7,458 nucleotides of DNA from DATBFX01 sp036558305 (GTDB lineage: Bacteria; Chloroflexota; Chloroflexia; Thermomicrobiales; UBA6265): NCBI GenBank assembly GCA_036558305.1, contig DATBFX010000347.1, forward strand, positions 1 through 7,458. Direction: 5' to 3'. Positions 7,232-7,458 of the stretch are shown one piece after another. The stretch's first letter is position 1; each line of letters begins with the position of its first letter. A program made the position numbers and the translations under genes. The notes beneath the pieces are model-generated. The model ran no database searches, was not told where the DNA came from, and saw only the letters and a program-made list of their open reading frames with translations.

Positions 7232-7458
7232 GTGAAACGCGGACGGGTGATCTTTGCCTTCGGGCTCGCGATCGGCGTCATCGCCGGCGTCTGGGCGCAC
7301 GACGTGACGCCGACCCCCACGACCGGGGCGGCGACCAGCGAACCGACCGCGGTCCAGGTGGTCGAGCAGGTCGCCTCGGCCGTCGTCACGGTGCTCAACG
7401 AGCAGACGGTGGAGGGGACCGAGGGGGAAAGCAGCATGGCGCCGGTCGGCACCGGCAC
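7232..7458 (+). CDS. HtrA/DegP-like trypsin-type serine protease, N-terminal part
   Basis: Open from GTG to the window edge: 75 codons plus two bases, no stop. Residues 1-5 are basic (VKRGR) and residues 6-22 form a hydrophobic segment (IFAFGLAIGVIAGVWA), consistent with a signal anchor that places the rest outside the cytoplasmic membrane. A Thr/Pro/Ala-rich linker (~25-40) follows. VQVVEQVASAVVTVLNEQ (41-58) then matches the start of the protease domain in HtrA proteins (V..V.PAVV.V.), and PVGTGT leads into the usual GTGFI strand. The catalytic His, Asp and Ser and any PDZ domain lie beyond the window. HtrA proteins degrade or refold damaged envelope proteins. Codons are often G-ending (GTG, GCG, ACG, CCG), unlike metH and the neighbouring gene. 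The family assignment rests on a short stretch, but position, ribosome binding site and membrane anchor agree. Confidence 0.8.
   Translation, partial: MKRGRVIFAFGLAIGVIAGVWAHDVTPTPTTGAATSEPTAVQVVEQVASAVVTVLNEQTVEGTEGESSMAPVGTG

Noticed and set aside
7096..7458. 120-codon minus-strand frame at the right edge
   Set aside because: It is antisense to the htrA-like gene, which has the better start signals and homology, and it crosses the perfect palindrome.
1..7458. Search by eye for CRISPR repeats, tRNA or rRNA genes, transposase genes and a cobalamin riboswitch
   Set aside because: None was recognised. Any metH leader riboswitch would lie upstream of the window.

Overview
The window is a high-GC bacterial chromosome segment with five protein-coding genes, two of them cut by the window edges. 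The MetH sequence style, a Uma2-family protein and a GTG-started membrane-anchored HtrA protease would suit a Chloroflexota (Thermomicrobia-like) bacterium. That placement rests on impression rather than any marker gene and is tentative. No rRNA, tRNA, CRISPR array, transposase or phage gene was seen.

Layout: (1) 2-3352 (+), most of metH, the cobalamin-dependent methionine synthase, with its first ~50 residues outside the window. (2) 3361-4482 (+), an uncharacterised protein with a PD-(D/E)xK nuclease-type core, starting 8 bases after the metH stop and so probably read from the same transcript. (3) 4541-5221 (-), a Uma2-family (DUF820) PD-(D/E)xK protein, tail-to-tail with gene 2. (4) 5377-7053 (+), a complete thiamine-diphosphate-dependent enzyme of the acetolactate synthase / benzoylformate decarboxylase superfamily, substrate unknown, with no regulatory subunit gene beside it. 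(5) 7232-7458 (+), the start of an HtrA/DegP-like serine protease with an N-terminal membrane anchor and an excellent ribosome binding site. It begins with GTG and runs off the window.

Composition separates the genes. metH and the thiamine-diphosphate enzyme are written almost entirely in C-ending codons (GCC, GTC, CTC, ACC, CGC, CCC) plus GAA. The two nuclease-like genes between them are less GC-rich and use mixed codons, as expected of a small acquired islet. The htrA-like gene uses many G-ending codons (GTG, GCG, ACG, CCG). The 178-base gap before it contains three consecutive inverted repeats, the middle one with perfect 10-base arms.

The genes do not form an obvious single pathway: a methionine/one-carbon enzyme, two putative nuclease-fold proteins, a 2-oxoacid-type thiamine-diphosphate enzyme and a protein-quality-control protease. 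I see no clear evidence of a new multi-gene system. The most unusual parts are the back-to-back pair of unrelated PD-(D/E)xK proteins and the structured gap before the protease gene.
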